From Micrasema longulum (lineage: Eukaryota; Arthropoda; Insecta; Trichoptera; Brachycentridae), in contig JAGVSM010003683.1 of the NCBI GenBank assembly GCA_022494885.1, forward strand, positions 81,562-145,561: a DNA stretch of 64,000 bases, given 5' to 3'. This document shows, in pieces, positions 43,927 to 54,552 of the stretch. Made by a program: the position numbers and the translations under genes. The notes below the pieces were generated by a model. That model was not told the DNA's origin. It ran no database searches and saw only the letters and a list, made by a program, of their open reading frames with translations. How positions within the stretch are numbered: position 1 is the first letter of the stretch; each line of letters begins with the position of its first letter.

Positions 43927-44734
43927 CCCTTTACCGCATACCGAGCCATTTAATAACTTATATTTTAGATTTTTTTTACAATGTAATAAATAATCAAATT
44001 TAAAAAAAAAAACTCGTATCGGTAAAAGTGATTATTTGTAAAACGAAACATATTTTTTATTAGTGACAAGTCCGCAACAACGCGCCCTGCTAGACGAGCT
44101 CGACAAAAAAATAAATACTACATTTATCAGTGAAATAGTTAAATGTATGTAAAAACTATTTTATAAAATTGTAATTTATTTTGTTTTATATATAAGATAA
44201 ATAAAGCGAGAAAAAAAAACATTTAAAACAAATATCTAGGAACATGGAATGTCTTTTTTATTTGTGAATTTTTCTATATTTATCGTGTTTTTGAGCAATT
44301 TTTTGCAACCGCCATATTTGGCTTCCTATGAATTGCGGTCTAAAACACTGTCAAATAGATATGGCTCCGTATGCATTAAACGTATTTTTTTTTATAAGAA
44401 ATTGATCGGTTTTGCTTCTACGGCACTTCTAAGTATGTGGATCGTATTCCTGGTGATGGTTCTTTGAGTGATGATGATCTCGCTAACTATTTTTGTACAT
44501 CATGATTTATTTGTCACCGAATTAATATAAAATAAGTTATGGTATTTATTTACATGAATGCATACGATGCCATATATGGTTACGTATACATTAATTAAAA
44601 TGCGTACGTAGACATTAATGTTTTTTTAATTTTTTATAAAAAATAATAATTTATAATTTTTTCAATTTAACACGTTTACGGGACAAAATATATTTTTTTG
44701 AATATCCTTTTTAAATAATTCATGCAGTAGAGGG
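43927..44734. mobile_element. piggyBac-like non-autonomous element (808 bp)
   Basis: TTAA (43923-43926) is followed by CCCTTTACCGCAT. The right end read on the minus strand is CCCTCTACTGCAT, next to TCAA (a one-base variant of TTAA). Eleven of 13 terminal bases agree. A TTAA target with CCC ends is the piggyBac hallmark. The interior includes a frame (about 44383-44490) reading YGTSKYVDRIPGDGSLSD and DDLANYFCTS, an acidic stretch like the N-terminus of piggyBac transposases. There is no catalytic DDD domain, so it is an internal-deletion derivative. Confidence 0.8.
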
Positions 44735-44943
44735 TCAATTGTGAATTACTTAGAGTAATTATTTGAATTGTTTTAATAACAATTATATGACAATATTGTT
44801 TGTAATGTAGTCCATTATGATATCAAATTTAATATCCTCTCCAACTGGTTACACTTAACCATCTGTCAGATGAAAGCCGTGGAAGTTTAAATGTTTATAA
44901 TTATATCCAACAGTCTCAGGCACTGCTACTGATTAATGTTTGA

Positions 44944-45006
44944 CTACAATTTCCTTTTACTTAATGACAATTTCGAAAGTTTTCCGAGCAGAAAATCGGC
45001 CGCCAT
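44944..45006 (-). CDS. Possible first coding exon, or short uORF, of an unidentified gene
   Basis: The minus-strand ATG (45006-45004) lies within GATGGCGGC, a YY1-type initiation context, and opens 20 codons (MAADFLLGKLSKLSLSKRKL) before TAG. A possible splice donor, A then GTAAAA, precedes the stop, so an exon could leave the frame earlier. The protein is not recognised. Support comes only from the promoter-like island immediately upstream; downstream exons were not found. It is the best host-gene candidate in the window, but weak. Confidence 0.25.
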   Translation of the reverse strand: MAADFLLGKLSKLSLSKRKL

Positions 45007-45076
45007 CACGGCCGCCGGCCACGTGATCTGAGAGCGGATATGACGTCACTCACCCCCCGCCGGAAGCGACGTCACA
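44995..45076 (-). promoter_or_regulatory. GC-rich ETS/CRE/E-box/YY1-like promoter island
   Basis: Within 82 bases surrounded by AT-rich DNA are GCCGCCAT (YY1-like, 44999-45006), CACGTGAT (E-box, from 45020), TGACGTCA (perfect CRE, 45041-45048), CCGGAAG (ETS-like, 45060-45066) and CGACGTCA (second CRE-like, 45067-45074). Such clusters are typical of TATA-less animal housekeeping promoters. The YY1-like site reads toward the minus strand and overlaps an ATG, suggesting leftward transcription. No family repeat of this window overlaps it. Confidence 0.5.
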
Positions 45077-45089
45077 AAAGATTCATAAA

Positions 45090-45395
45090 TTAAGATTTAA
45101 ATAGCGAATTTCAACTCAAATAAGACATTTATGATTTCAAATAAAACAAATATCATCGCAAATAATATTTAATAACGAATAAGGAACCTAAATGCTACGA
45201 ACATAATAAAGTACTGCAGTATAATATGATTCATATACAGATACATTATGTAAAAAGTCAGATAAAGATTAAAAAAAAGACAAAATTTTCCTATTTATTG
45301 TAAACATTTTTCTTAATTTTTTTATCGACAAGGCATACTTCCATTTCACAAAGGTTTTCCCTCTGTATTGCAATAAATTGACATATTAATGAGAA
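45090..45395. other. AT-rich spacer, nothing recognised
   Basis: No open frame or repeat is supported on either strand. Confidence 0.4.
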
Positions 45396-45397
45396 TC

Positions 45398-45480
45398 GGG
45401 TTGTGGTACCGCCGCTAGTGTTGCAGACTCAAGGATCAGAGGGCCAAGGTTCGAACCCCACTCTACCCCAACTTGGTTTC
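45398..45480 (+). repeat. SINE-B head
   Basis: CGGGTTGTGGTACCGCCGC, CTAGTGTTGCAGACTCAAGG and the B box GGTTCGAACCCCACTC make a complete head. The body after CAACTTGG is replaced by T-rich sequence. Confidence 0.75.
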
Positions 45481-46235
45481 CATTTTCTTTTTTTTCTTTT
45501 ATTTTTATTTCATTGATAACCATGAAAACTTTTTTTTTATGCAAATTTTTTTATTGTATTTAATTAACTTATATTTTGTACCTCTTGAAGAGAAATATAT
45601 CAAAATATTTTTCCTTTTAAAACTCTATATGCGCACATTGTTATACCTAAATTTGTTCTTTTTATGAAACTGCTGTGTTTTAGTATTTATGTAACACAAT
45701 ACTTTTCGATTCGACTTTTATGTTATTCACATTATATTGAAGTGTTTATTTTTTTTAAAACATGTATCTTTGTAAGGTAAAAGGCACTGCGTACCGTGTA
45801 TATTAATAAATAATATAAATTACAGGTTACATACATTTAACAAAATATTTTTACTTTTAAAGTTCACATTCTAGTGTTAATGATAATATTTTTAACATCT
45901 TTTGTAAAGATTGTCTGAGTCTTTTGTTAAGTTGTTTATTGTATAATTACATTGCATGACTTAGTAGTCTCAATGTCCTTGTCTCGTTTTAGATGGTTGT
46001 ATATGATATTTTTCTGATATTCTCGTATTGTGCCCATGATAACTACATTTTTTTTTAAAATTATAGTTCTGTGAGTGAGTTCTTTACATCTCGTTAAAAA
46101 TAGTCACCTAAATTGAAACTTTTGGGTTAATTAAAGGAACGCTAATATTTTTTTTAACAATTAATTAAAAAAATATATTTTCATTATAAAAGTGTAAAAT
46201 TTATTTAATGAATCTATTTTAAAAACACATAAAGA
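45481..46235. other. T-rich stretch, no gene seen
   Basis: The plus open frame at 45473-45667 is Phe/Leu-rich from T runs and is not supported. Confidence 0.45.
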
Positions 46236-46239
46236 TTCT

Positions 46240-46390
46240 AAAACATTAACAGAATGGTGAATTATAAAGTTAAATTAATGTAGTCCCTCAAACCAACCAA
46301 CGATTGGTCATAAGTTATGTGAATTCCTAGACTTCTATATGCCCTTCTCTGAAATGTTTTCCATAGCTGTTGTAATAAATGATTTTTTAT
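46240..46390. mobile_element. FB foldback, right-arm fragment
   Basis: ACAGAATGGTGAAT, CCAACCAACGATTGGTCAT and TTCCTAGACTTCTATATGCC are diverged FB right-arm sequence. It directly abuts the next FB copy. Confidence 0.55.
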
Positions 46391-46393
46391 ATA

Positions 46394-46840
46394 ACAATGT
46401 TTGGAGTATATCCAAATGCTTGCAGACTGGCTGGATTTTCCTCCAGAGAGTTATTCATATTTAAATTTGTTGCAACAGAGAGGAAAAATGTTTTTGAGAA
46501 GGGAATATGTATGTCTAGATATTTACAGGGCTTATGACCTGTCATTAACTCGTTTAAGTGGCCACTTCACATACTGTGCAACATTTACCATTCTGTCTAT
46601 GTTGCCTACATGATAAAAGGTTTCAGCTCTTTTACTTGACAAAAGTCAACAGATGAAAGAGTCGGGGAAATGTGGATGTTCAAACATAGGCAAAATGGTA
46701 AATGTTACTCAGTGTGTGAAAGGACCACTTAAACCAGCCAACGACAGGTCATAAGCCCTGTAAATGCATATATTTTCATATTCCCTTCTAAAAATGTTTT
46801 CCCTATCTGTTATCAACAAATTAAGATTTTTAATAGTATT
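46394..46840. mobile_element. FB foldback, near-complete palindromic copy
   Basis: The left arm (CTGGCTGGATTTTCCTCC, TTGCAACAGAGAGG, ACAGGGCTTATGACCTGTC) and right arm (GACAGGTCATAAGCCCTG, GTTTTCCCTATCTGTT) are inverted copies of about 200 bases with a short centre near 46612. The outermost right end is replaced by SINE-B. There is no transposase. The inverted arms could fold into one long hairpin. Confidence 0.8.
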
Positions 46841-46842
46841 GT

Positions 46843-46990
46843 TGTCCCGTGGCTAGTGTTGAGAGGTGAAGTCCGAAGTTCGAATTTCACTCTGCCCCAA
46901 ATTGATACCCATTTTTTTTAGTGAGTTATTAAGAACTCTTTAAAAATGGCCCAATTATTAAAATATATGAGTAAATCGTAACATTTCAAA
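46843..46990 (+). repeat. SINE-B, tRNA-derived SINE
   Basis: Head TGTCCCGTGGCTAGTG, box AGTTCGAATTTCACTC, body AGTGAGTTATTAAGAA and AAAATGGCCC. Inserted at the right edge of the FB copy. Confidence 0.7.
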
Positions 46991-47084
46991 TGTTTATAAT
47001 AAAAAAAAAACAGTTTTTGATGGCTCAGAAGACATTTTCCTTCATTGTTGTTATGATTTGTTCAACAGCTTCTATTGAAAAAAA

Positions 47085-47405
47085 TCATTTTGAATTACCG
47101 AGTTGCTTTGAAACCACGTTTAAAGAGGGGTAGCTCATTTTCATTAGCGCCAGGACTCGACATTAGAACCTCTGGAATGCGAGGGTATTTTTCAGCAAGT
47201 AGTACAATGCCACCCTGTCGCTTCCGCTGGGACCGTCTGTGCCTTGAGGCTATCGTTTGAGGACTTGGAAGCTTCCCCTACCATAGGGGTGAAGCTGCGG
47301 CTATGGAGAATACCAACCCCATGAATTGCGTCTGCTAAGTACCGAATTGAGGAAATTACGGTTACCCTGGAACACTTAGTTATGGTTTGCGTACCTTGCA
47401 AAAAG
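47085..47405. other. Unclassified GC-richer segment with open frames on both strands
   Basis: Balanced composition in an AT-rich context. A plus frame reads to 47260 and a minus frame covers 47192-47401 (with SSIRYLADAIHGVGILHS). I recognise no domain and no repeat shared inside the window. It could be part of an unknown transposon, a pseudogene or an exon. Confidence 0.3.
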
Positions 47406-47409
47406 CGTA

Positions 47410-47735
47410 TTTAATATTTCTTTATTTAAAAACATGTGGAGAGATGTATTATTTGAGTCATAAAAATGAATGTACATGTATTTTTCTTTATGAAACATTA
47501 TATTATAACTGGTTATGTGCGGAAATTTGAATCGCCGTCAGTAACAAATCTTTAATAAAGTGATATGGAATAGGATCATGAAAATAAATAAATATTATAT
47601 TGCTCGTTTTCGGTTGTAAATTAATAATAAGTTTACTTAAACATTTATTTAACAAATATGTAGTATTTACATTTACATTATAAAAAAAACTATTTAAGTC
47701 TTATTTTCATATCCTTTCTTGAATAGTTTTTTTTT
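47410..47735. other. AT-rich spacer, nothing recognised
   Basis: No feature is supported. Confidence 0.4.
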
Positions 47736-47737
47736 AA

Positions 47738-47945
47738 CAATGTTTTAAGTATTTCCTATTGTTTGTAGACAGTTTAAATTTCCTCCCTGGGGAGTTGCGT
47801 AGATCTACGTGTGTTGCAACAGAAAAGAAAAGCATTTTTTAAAAGGGGTTAACGATGTCTAGGCATTTGCAAGGCTTATGACTTTTTATTGGCTGGTTTT
47901 AGTGGCCACTTTTCAGATTTTACACAAATCACTCCATACACCAGA
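47738..47945 (+). mobile_element. FB foldback, left arm with outer end
   Basis: AACAATGTTTTAAGTAT, TTGTTTGTAGACAG, TTTCCTCCCTGGGGAGTT and GGCTGGTTTTAGTGGCC follow in order. Only the left arm is left. Confidence 0.65.
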
Positions 47946-48049
47946 CTCCACATACCAAACTTCATATTTTCAACAATATAAACACCAACAAAAATAAAAT
48001 CACTTATTATACACATACTCGTTACATCTTGTTGTCCAGTATATTTAAA

Positions 48050-48615
48050 AAATATATTTATTTAGAAAAAACAACAGTTGTTATATAAGAATATAAAATA
48101 TAAAAAAATAGTACATACATCCAGTTAAAGTTTTTCACAAATATAATGGGAGAACATGTGATACAGTAAAGAGAAAAAATTATATATTATATAAGACGAG
48201 AGAAAAAAAGAGCACGTAAGAAGGTTAAGAGATGAAGAAATGGAGTGAAGGAGAGGAAGTTTCGTAATATAGTTATAAAAATTCAAAATTCAAATATGAT
48301 AATACCATGAACATAATTAAAGGGACATAAACTTATTATGCACTGACAAATGTTTCATTTTACAGTGTTCCAAAAAGTTTTTTTTTAGAGTCACAAAATT
48401 TTGTATTGAAAATTTCTAGATGGGCACAAAGTAAGGTAAATTTGGAGCAGCTATGATATATAAACGAGTTTTTAACATATTTTTTTTGGGCAATTGATTA
48501 TATAAAAAATTTACTTGCCGTGTTGACTTAACGGGTATTGTATTATACCAACATAGTCCCGTGTTCACTACAATAAATATAAATAAACGAAATGAAGTTA
48601 ATCCCAAAACTCCCC
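48050..48615 (-). mobile_element. Probable LINE 3' UTR and ORF2 end, antisense
   Basis: On the minus strand a frame ends LYIIAAPNLPYFVP, and a following phrase reads EIFNTKFCDSKK. This recalls FEIFNTNSVNAFK at 170-364. The remainder to 48050 is A/T-rich like a LINE 3' UTR. The RT-like match is short. Confidence 0.35.
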
Positions 48616-48619
48616 AGGT

Positions 48620-48900
48620 CGTGAAATCCAGTTCATGTATACAAATATTTAACCTAATTTAAAACATTGATAATTAAACCAATTGGTCTAAGAATATGTA
48701 TGAAAATTGAAAAAAAATTTCAGGCGTTGCATAATATAGTATGTAGGCAAAATAATAATTCAGTCAGATGAATCTCACCCACATCAATGGAGGTTTAATT
48801 TATTTATATTTAAAAAATTGAACGGGTTCAACAGAAGAATAGATGAATTTTGCAGCCAATGAAGTGGCTACTTAAACCCGCCAATGACAGTTCAATAATA
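48620..48900 (-). mobile_element. FB foldback, inner and arm fragment, antisense
   Basis: TTTCAGGCGTTGCATAATAT and ATTCAGTCAGATGAATCTC are the reverse complement of the FB centre at 29.70-29.80 kb. The sequence AATGAAGTGGCTACTTAAAC, then CCGCCAATGACAG, is arm sequence. Confidence 0.6.
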
Positions 48901-48944
48901 TTTCTTTCTCCTCTCTTCTCCTCTTTTCATGGTAAAATGTAAAT

Positions 48945-49175
48945 ATTTAGTTGCTGCCCATGTGATGGCATCACTAAGCAGACTGTAAAACACTTTTTAA
49001 TATACTGCCCAGTGTTTGATAGGCCGAGATGGGAGCTAGAATGCAAACTGAACCCTAGAATTGCTGTGACAAATAACCTAGCTGAGCTTCTGAACTGTAA
49101 TGATACACGAAGAGAGACTGTTCGATTTATTACTGGGACGATCAAGCAGGCTATGTTATTTAATGGTGGTATTTA
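48945..49175 (+). mobile_element. LINE ORF2 C-terminus with zinc knuckle
   Basis: The frame reads CCPCDGITKQTVKHFLIY, CPVFDRPRWELECKL and then LAELLNCNDTRRETVRF to a stop (about 75 codons with no internal stop). The C-x2-C...H...C knuckle follows RNase H in I/R1-clade LINEs and closely resembles the antisense copy at 17.65-18.0 kb. The RNase H part is missing. Confidence 0.8.
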
Positions 49176-49179
49176 GCTC

Positions 49180-50135
49180 CTTTTGTTTTTTTTTGTGTCC
49201 AACCTTTATGACTATTTTAAATACTTATTTATGTAATATTTCAAGTGTTTAATTTTTAAAAAATCTGATTTTGCTTTAACGTTTAGTATTTTTATCCTAT
49301 GGTGAAAAAATATATTTTTTTTTAGTTAATTTTTGTTTTATTTTTCTAACTGAATAGTTTGGATTGGAAGGAAGAAATTGCCTTAATTGAAAAAAAAATG
49401 AAAAGTGATATACCCACCCTTATATGTATTCAAATTGTATATGGCGAAGATTTTAAATGAGCCTCAAATGTCAAGCTGAAAAGGGGTGGAGAAAATAGAA
49501 ACCTATGGATGAGATGCAGGACTTTGCTGCAAACTAATTCCCAGGATTGAGCCTGCAAAGAAGATATATATATGGTTTTAAACAAAAAATCAATAAAAAT
49601 GTTTATTATCTCTGTAGAAGTTTGTTAATGTACAAAATGTTTTTATGATATGGTGTGTGATTTTCAAGTTTTGAATTAAATAAGTATTAAAGTATGTCTA
49701 GAGATTATATTTATTTTTCATTTTTTTCGTGTTGTAGGCGTCATTTTTATAATCGTTTTTATTAAGTTATATAGCAAGCGCAATTATTATAAAAAATATT
49801 TCAAACAGAGTAACATATAACGAAACGCTATTCATCTTAAAAATGAAAATGAGAGCAAGCATTACTTAGAAAAAACATGCATGATTATTTGAAAGTGATT
49901 ACTAAAGGCATGATTACATTGTTCTAGTGTGTTGTGAAATCGTGTGTTGGGGAGCCGTCTGGCGTGAAGCCACGAAGGGCCTTAAAACAACACACAAGTG
50001 TTATATAATTCTACCTATGCAATACCCATATAAGCAATACGCGTTAGATGGTTCCCCAAAATACCGCTCCACAATACACGAAAACAATGTAATCCTGCCT
50101 TCACTATTTATACGGAGGAATTTGCATGGAAGTGT
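49180..50135. other. AT-rich stretch, no gene seen
   Basis: The GC-richer patch 49925-49990 (GGGGAGCCGTCTGGCGTGAA) may belong to the element that ends with the hammerhead-like motif at 50139. A plus frame there is not supported. Confidence 0.35.
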
Positions 50136-50138
50136 AAT

Positions 50139-50186
50139 TAGTTTTTTGATGAAGAGATGAGTTCATTTCAAAACCGGTAGACATCG
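50139..50186 (+). ncRNA. Hammerhead-like motif, copy 4 (best stem II)
   Basis: TTGATGA (one change from CTGANGA), A, then stem II GAGAT-GAGTTC-ATTTC, then AAAACCGGTA and GACAT. In other copies stem II is GAGAC...GTTTC, so the closing pair changed from C-G to T-A with pairing kept. The last stem III bases, ACCGGT, can self-pair with almost no loop, as in dimer-active hammerheads of Penelope-like elements. Confidence 0.5.
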
Positions 50187-50189
50187 AAA

Positions 50190-50680
50190 AGTTAACAAGT
50201 GGTTATGAAATCTTGGACAACAACGTTAATTCTCGAAATAAAAATAACCCTTTTTATTTGTTTTCGCCAGACGTTTGCAAGTTCAGAACAAATAATGGTA
50301 AGTCGTAGAAATTATTAAGAGAATTTGTGATGCCAAGCAATTTCAAGTAGGTATTTGAACATTTTTCTGTCATTCTCTTGCAAATACCTCCTCAATACTG
50401 TGCAAAAAAGACAGCTGCACGTGGGCCCAACTAACATCGAAAAAGTCGACCATTCATTGTCCTGTTTCCCGCACCTCAAAACCGAATCGATTTGAGTATT
50501 TAAATGAAATTTCGTGTCAGTACCTTTTCCATTTTTCGAAATGATTTATCATATTTGAATACCATACGTCCGAAGACGACATATAAAACTGGGCGAATTT
50601 TTGGGGTTTGGATGGTCCTAACTCCCAAATAAGAAACAATTTATCAAAAAAAGCAAAACGACAGAGACACGCTAATTTAT
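50190..50680. other. Mixed-composition spacer, no gene seen
   Basis: Contains moderately complex sequence (CTGCACGTGGGCCCAACT near 50414) without an open frame or a family repeat. Confidence 0.35.
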
Positions 50681-50684
50681 TTAT

Positions 50685-51140
50685 TTATTTATATATCCGC
50701 CCAATGAGCATATTTAAGGACATATTTAAAGAAGAAAATTATTATAAAGAAAAGTAGAAAGACACAATGGGATATAGTAGACTTTCTGGGAGTGGAAGCG
50801 GGAGAGAGGTGTTTATAATTGAATTTGATTCAATTATCGTTTGAAAAAACATAACTTGTTATAAAAAGAATCAAGACTGATATGTTTATTGGCAGACCTA
50901 AGAATTCTGGGCAAAAGGGAATAAAAACCATAGTTAATTCTATCGTTATCGGTTTGAAAGAGTAAGTTTTGTCCAAGTTTTGTATTTAAGCTACTTTCTG
51001 GATAAGCCCAACCTCCTGCCTATCTTTCTCAAAAATCGATGTTAAACTGATTCAATATTCTTGATGTGAACATCATAATATGGAGACCAGATAACAGAGG
51101 AATACTCTGAGTGCAGGCAAACTAGGTAATAATAATGGTA
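50685..51140 (-). mobile_element. LINE-X ORF2 C-terminus with 3' UTR, antisense
   Basis: Minus-strand frames give HSEYSSVIWSPYYDVHIK and NIESV, a stop, then HRFLRKIGRRLGLSRK, then QNLLFQTDNDR and LPRILRSANKHISL. This matches the 41.3-kb copy and the 'LEY-S-IWSPYY---I--+E-VQ' block of LINE RTs. The tail on the plus strand is TATTTATTTATTTATAT at the left edge. Confidence 0.8.
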
Positions 51141-51199
51141 AATATTTGTAGGGCGGAAAAAACTCCTTACTCTAGTGCCGAAATCAAGGGAGAAAATTC

Positions 51200-51865
51200 G
51201 AGAATACGTTTGTATGAAGGAAAGTGAGACCGCGTTTCTGTTATACGCAACGCGTAGACGTCATGTCTTCGGGAGTAGTTGACGAAAGACTGCTTCTCTA
51301 TAATTTTAGCAGTTTGTTTATTTTTATCTAAAATGCTGATTTTTTGTGCTTACTCAAAGGTCTCATGTAAAATAAGGTGTTCGTTTGCCCCGGGAAAGTG
51401 CTCAAACAAAATGGGTATCGTAAAATATTCAAATAAATTCCAGTGACTTATCGAAAGTTCGTGCTCGAAAAGTACTCTGAAGAATCAATGTCAAACAAGA
51501 GGAAGGGTGAGTGTGATATACAATCGCTCTTTCTATTGCTGTTATTCACACAACCAACAACCCTTGTCCCTTCCCTACCCTTAATTTGCATACAAGTGCC
51601 CTGAAGCCACTCAGGTTACCTCGCACAACGGAAAATGTAGGGTTGGTTATATTTCTACTTTTGGGATCAAATTAAAGATTTTTTTCCCTTTCATTTCCAT
51701 TTTCTTGAAAAATATTTTAAACATAATAATTTAATTGGTTATATTAATATATGACTATCAAAACACAATTATTAATCATGACACTAAGACTTCTGGTCAT
51801 AACCCTAAAATACGCGCTTAATGATGTTAGTATTTTAAATTAATGATAATATTTATATAAATAAT
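51200..51865. other. Mixed-composition stretch, no gene seen
   Basis: Some complex sequence near 51220-51300 (GCAACGCGTAGACGTCATG). There is no open frame of note. Confidence 0.35.
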
Positions 51866-51869
51866 TTTT

Positions 51870-52310
51870 CTGTACCTGTGTATGTCACTGACCTCCTCCT
51901 AAACGGCTTGACTGATTTTTACTGAAAAATTTGTGCGTGTTTAAGTGGGTTTTTGGATTAGTTTGATTCACAATTAGACCCGGTAGGTGGCTCGGCGATC
52001 TGTAACAAACAATCAACTTAACTCGCCTCTTTCGCCAAATGTGTCAATGACAAGCCCCAAATATCGTCCGGCCATGACACAAGAGTTGAACGGTGCACGA
52101 TAACGAGAAATTACACTCGATATTTTACTTTGGTTTAGGCAATAGCAGATCGTACACTGACGAAACAAAATTATTAAAGTGTCAAACTCGAATGTCACTT
52201 AGTATATGGTTTACAGAAAGAATTTTTGAACGTGGCAAAGTCGTTTGCTGGACCAGCCAATAGCCGGCAAGCCAATGTTCGGGCAGAACAACGTCTGTCG
52301 GATCCGCTAG
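51870..52310 (+). mobile_element. Helitron-like non-autonomous element, 3' end
   Basis: CTCCTCCTAAACGGCTTGAC then TGATTTTTACTGAAAAATTT resembles the body of elements widespread in insects. The block ends ACAACGTCTGTCGGATCCGC and CTAG at 52307-52310, followed by T. A short hairpin (CAGA, ACAACG, TCTG) lies 10 bases before CTAG, the arrangement of Helitron 3' termini (hairpin then CTRR). The 5' end (TC) was not located. Confidence 0.5.
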
Positions 52311-52319
52311 TTATTTACA

Positions 52320-52875
52320 AAATCTTGCATTATATGTTATGTTCTTTAAAAAAAAAACTAATGTAGGCATAATCAGAACATGGTTGAAATAGAGCAATTC
52401 TTTAATGTAAAGGTTATTTTGTGCACTTATTTTTTTTTTATATAAAAAAAAGGTTATTTTTTCATACAGAAGTTACTAACCTTGCTTATAATGTATTGAC
52501 ATGGTTTATATTTCACACGTAAATTTTGTTGTCTAGCTATCTTTATCAGAGTAGTGCTGGGCAAGACAAAAATTTTGGGTGTGGGTTTTTTTGGATAAAG
52601 GTATGATATTGATTCATTCAAAAGAGCATATTATTCAATTACTGCAAATTATATAACAATATTTGTCCTATGAATCAGATTTTAACTAAAGATAATAAAA
52701 TATTTCAATATATACTTAGTTGTCATGAAAATTCGTTGATGAAAGTCAACAGTTTCGAGAATATATTAATTCCTAATTATTCCTTTTTCTCGCTTAACGT
52801 TGCATATAGCATTGCATTAGAAGACCAACTGCAGCGTATCTTTATAATTTTTGTTATATGAACATAAGACATTAA
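52320..52875. other. AT-rich spacer, nothing recognised
   Basis: The small plus frame at 52670-52861 has no domain. Confidence 0.4.
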
Positions 52876-52879
52876 GGCT

Positions 52880-53030
52880 TACGCCTCAGGTGCCTACTCT
52901 AAGGCTATGGAATATTATAGAGTTTACACTCTTTTAACTGATATTTTATCTCAATCATGCCAAATATCAAATCAGAGACCTTTTGAATAGTAGGAAATCG
53001 TGCTGACTATTTGACCACGTGTCATAACTT
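52880..53030 (-). repeat. SINE-A fragment
   Basis: Minus strand: ACGTGGTCAAATAGTCAGC, then TCTCTGATTTGATATTTGG, in the place of the A and B boxes, and AAGAGTGTAAACTCTATAAT in the body. A diverged copy. Confidence 0.5.
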
Positions 53031-53124
53031 CCAAGAATATAACTCAATGGAAAGTTTGTTTTCAAAAATAATTCAACCATACTTTTTTTCAACCTATTTA
53101 TTGATCTCTTGAAAAAAAGGCACT

Positions 53125-53332
53125 ATCTATATGTTTGTTATGTCTGAACTCTTTTATTATGTCTGTTCTCATTTTATTTGATTATTAATTAAAACTTATG
53201 TCTGAGCACCCGATGACAAACTATTATTGAATAGTTTATCGGGACAAAATATATTTTAATACTTTGTTTTCTTTATAATGTATTAATATTGTGATAAAGT
53301 GTATATTTTATTGAATAAAGACTCAAAAAAAA
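53125..53332 (+). mobile_element. Retroelement 3' end, sense copy with poly(A)
   Basis: TGTCTGAGCACCCGATGACA, AACTATTATTGAATAG, TTTATCGGGACAAAAT and GAATAAAGACTC plus A-run. Pairs with the antisense copy at 24.24 kb. Confidence 0.7.
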
Positions 53333-53844
53333 ATTATATAAGAGAATGACCAAATATCGTGATAAAATGAAAAAATTAGAAATTAAAGAAGAAGCTGTTT
53401 TTTTTTGTTTTTTTTTGTAAGATCCCGTAACGGTTGGAATTTGCATGGAACTATGTTGCACTTATTCATACTATTACGAAAAAAAAAATGAAGATTAATA
53501 TTTTGTTAAGTTAAAGATATTTCTATACTTGTTTAGGGAAAAAGTTTTTTATTTCATTGCATTCACTTGATTTACTAGATAATTAATACATATAAACAAG
53601 TGAACCAAAAACCTTAGAATAAGTTTTGAAACTTTATTCGTAAAATAATAAAAACGTTTCCCTTTATTTTATGCAAATTATTATTAAGTGACTATCATTG
53701 CTGTTATTTATATAATTTAACTCATTTTGCAAGGTATAAGGCCATTTTATAATTAGTATTGTAATAAATAGTTATGTTAGGTTACCTAATGCAACAATTC
53801 AATAAATGTTAGGAAACATTTGTATAAAACCACTAATCGGGTTA

Positions 53845-53925
53845 TTTACGTCTACCGGTTTCGAAACGTATCCTCTTTATCAGGACACTAATTATACGAG
53901 CATGCAAATCTTTTTCATGCTCGCG
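53845..53925 (-). ncRNA. Hammerhead-like motif, copy 5, with adjacent hairpin
   Basis: Minus strand: AGTGTC, CTGATAA, AGAGGATACGTTTC, GAAACCGGTA and GAC. Stem I (GTC with GAC) and the GAAACCGGTA half are intact; the first core has a G to A change and stem II is shortened. On the far side, CGAGCATG (53897) and CATGCTCG (53916) form a perfect 8-bp hairpin. Confidence 0.5.
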
Positions 53926-53929
53926 CAAT

Positions 53930-54500
53930 TGCTTAATGCTTGTCGAAGGCTTTGAAAAATAATATCCTTTCAATTAATAATTAAATAACCTTTCTATATA
54001 GCCCATTGTATAATTTTTCATGATTCAAAATAATAATCTTAAAATTCTTCTATCTTTAATACATACACCTTGTGTGTGTTAAAAAGGTAAATATAAATTG
54101 AAAAAAAAATACCCGCGTATTTATTTCTATACTTGTTTAATGCAAAACGTTTATTTTATTTTATTGACTAGGATTTACTAGGGTGCATGTTAACCAGAAA
54201 CTTCAGATTTAATTTTGAAACTTTATGCACGGAAAGATTTATTACATTCTCTTTTATTTAATGTTAATAATAATGTAGGTACAAATTAACGTTGACATAC
54301 ATTGGTGTTTTTTCTACCGTTGTTTATACTTGTCTGGTAAATTCACACCCCTCCCTTTCTCGCATTCCCTTTTTATCAACTTTTACTCAAACAAAAAAAC
54401 AGTACGTGTTGGTGTTAGCTTATTTTGGCATGTATCTACTCAGCACGTTAAGTTGATATTTTGGTGCAACTTCTATATTAAATGGTGTATAAAAAGATGT
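53930..54500. other. AT-rich spacer, nothing recognised
   Basis: No feature beyond the flanks of the hammerhead-like elements. Confidence 0.35.
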
Positions 54501-54503
54501 GTA

Positions 54504-54552
54504 ATTAGTGTTTTGACGAAGAGACGGGTACGTTCCAAAACAGTTAGACAAA
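54504..54552 (+). ncRNA. Hammerhead-like motif, copy 6
   Basis: AGTGTT, TTGACGA, A, GAGAC-GGGTAC-GTTCC, AAAACAGTTA and GACA. Stem II pairs over five positions except one. Both cores carry one change each. Stem I keeps TGTT with GACA (one wobble). Confidence 0.45.

Noticed and set aside
45041..45074. CRE-like words as part of a transposon promoter
   Set aside because: No shared repeat of this window overlaps the island; kept as a host promoter candidate, though genome copy number is unknown.
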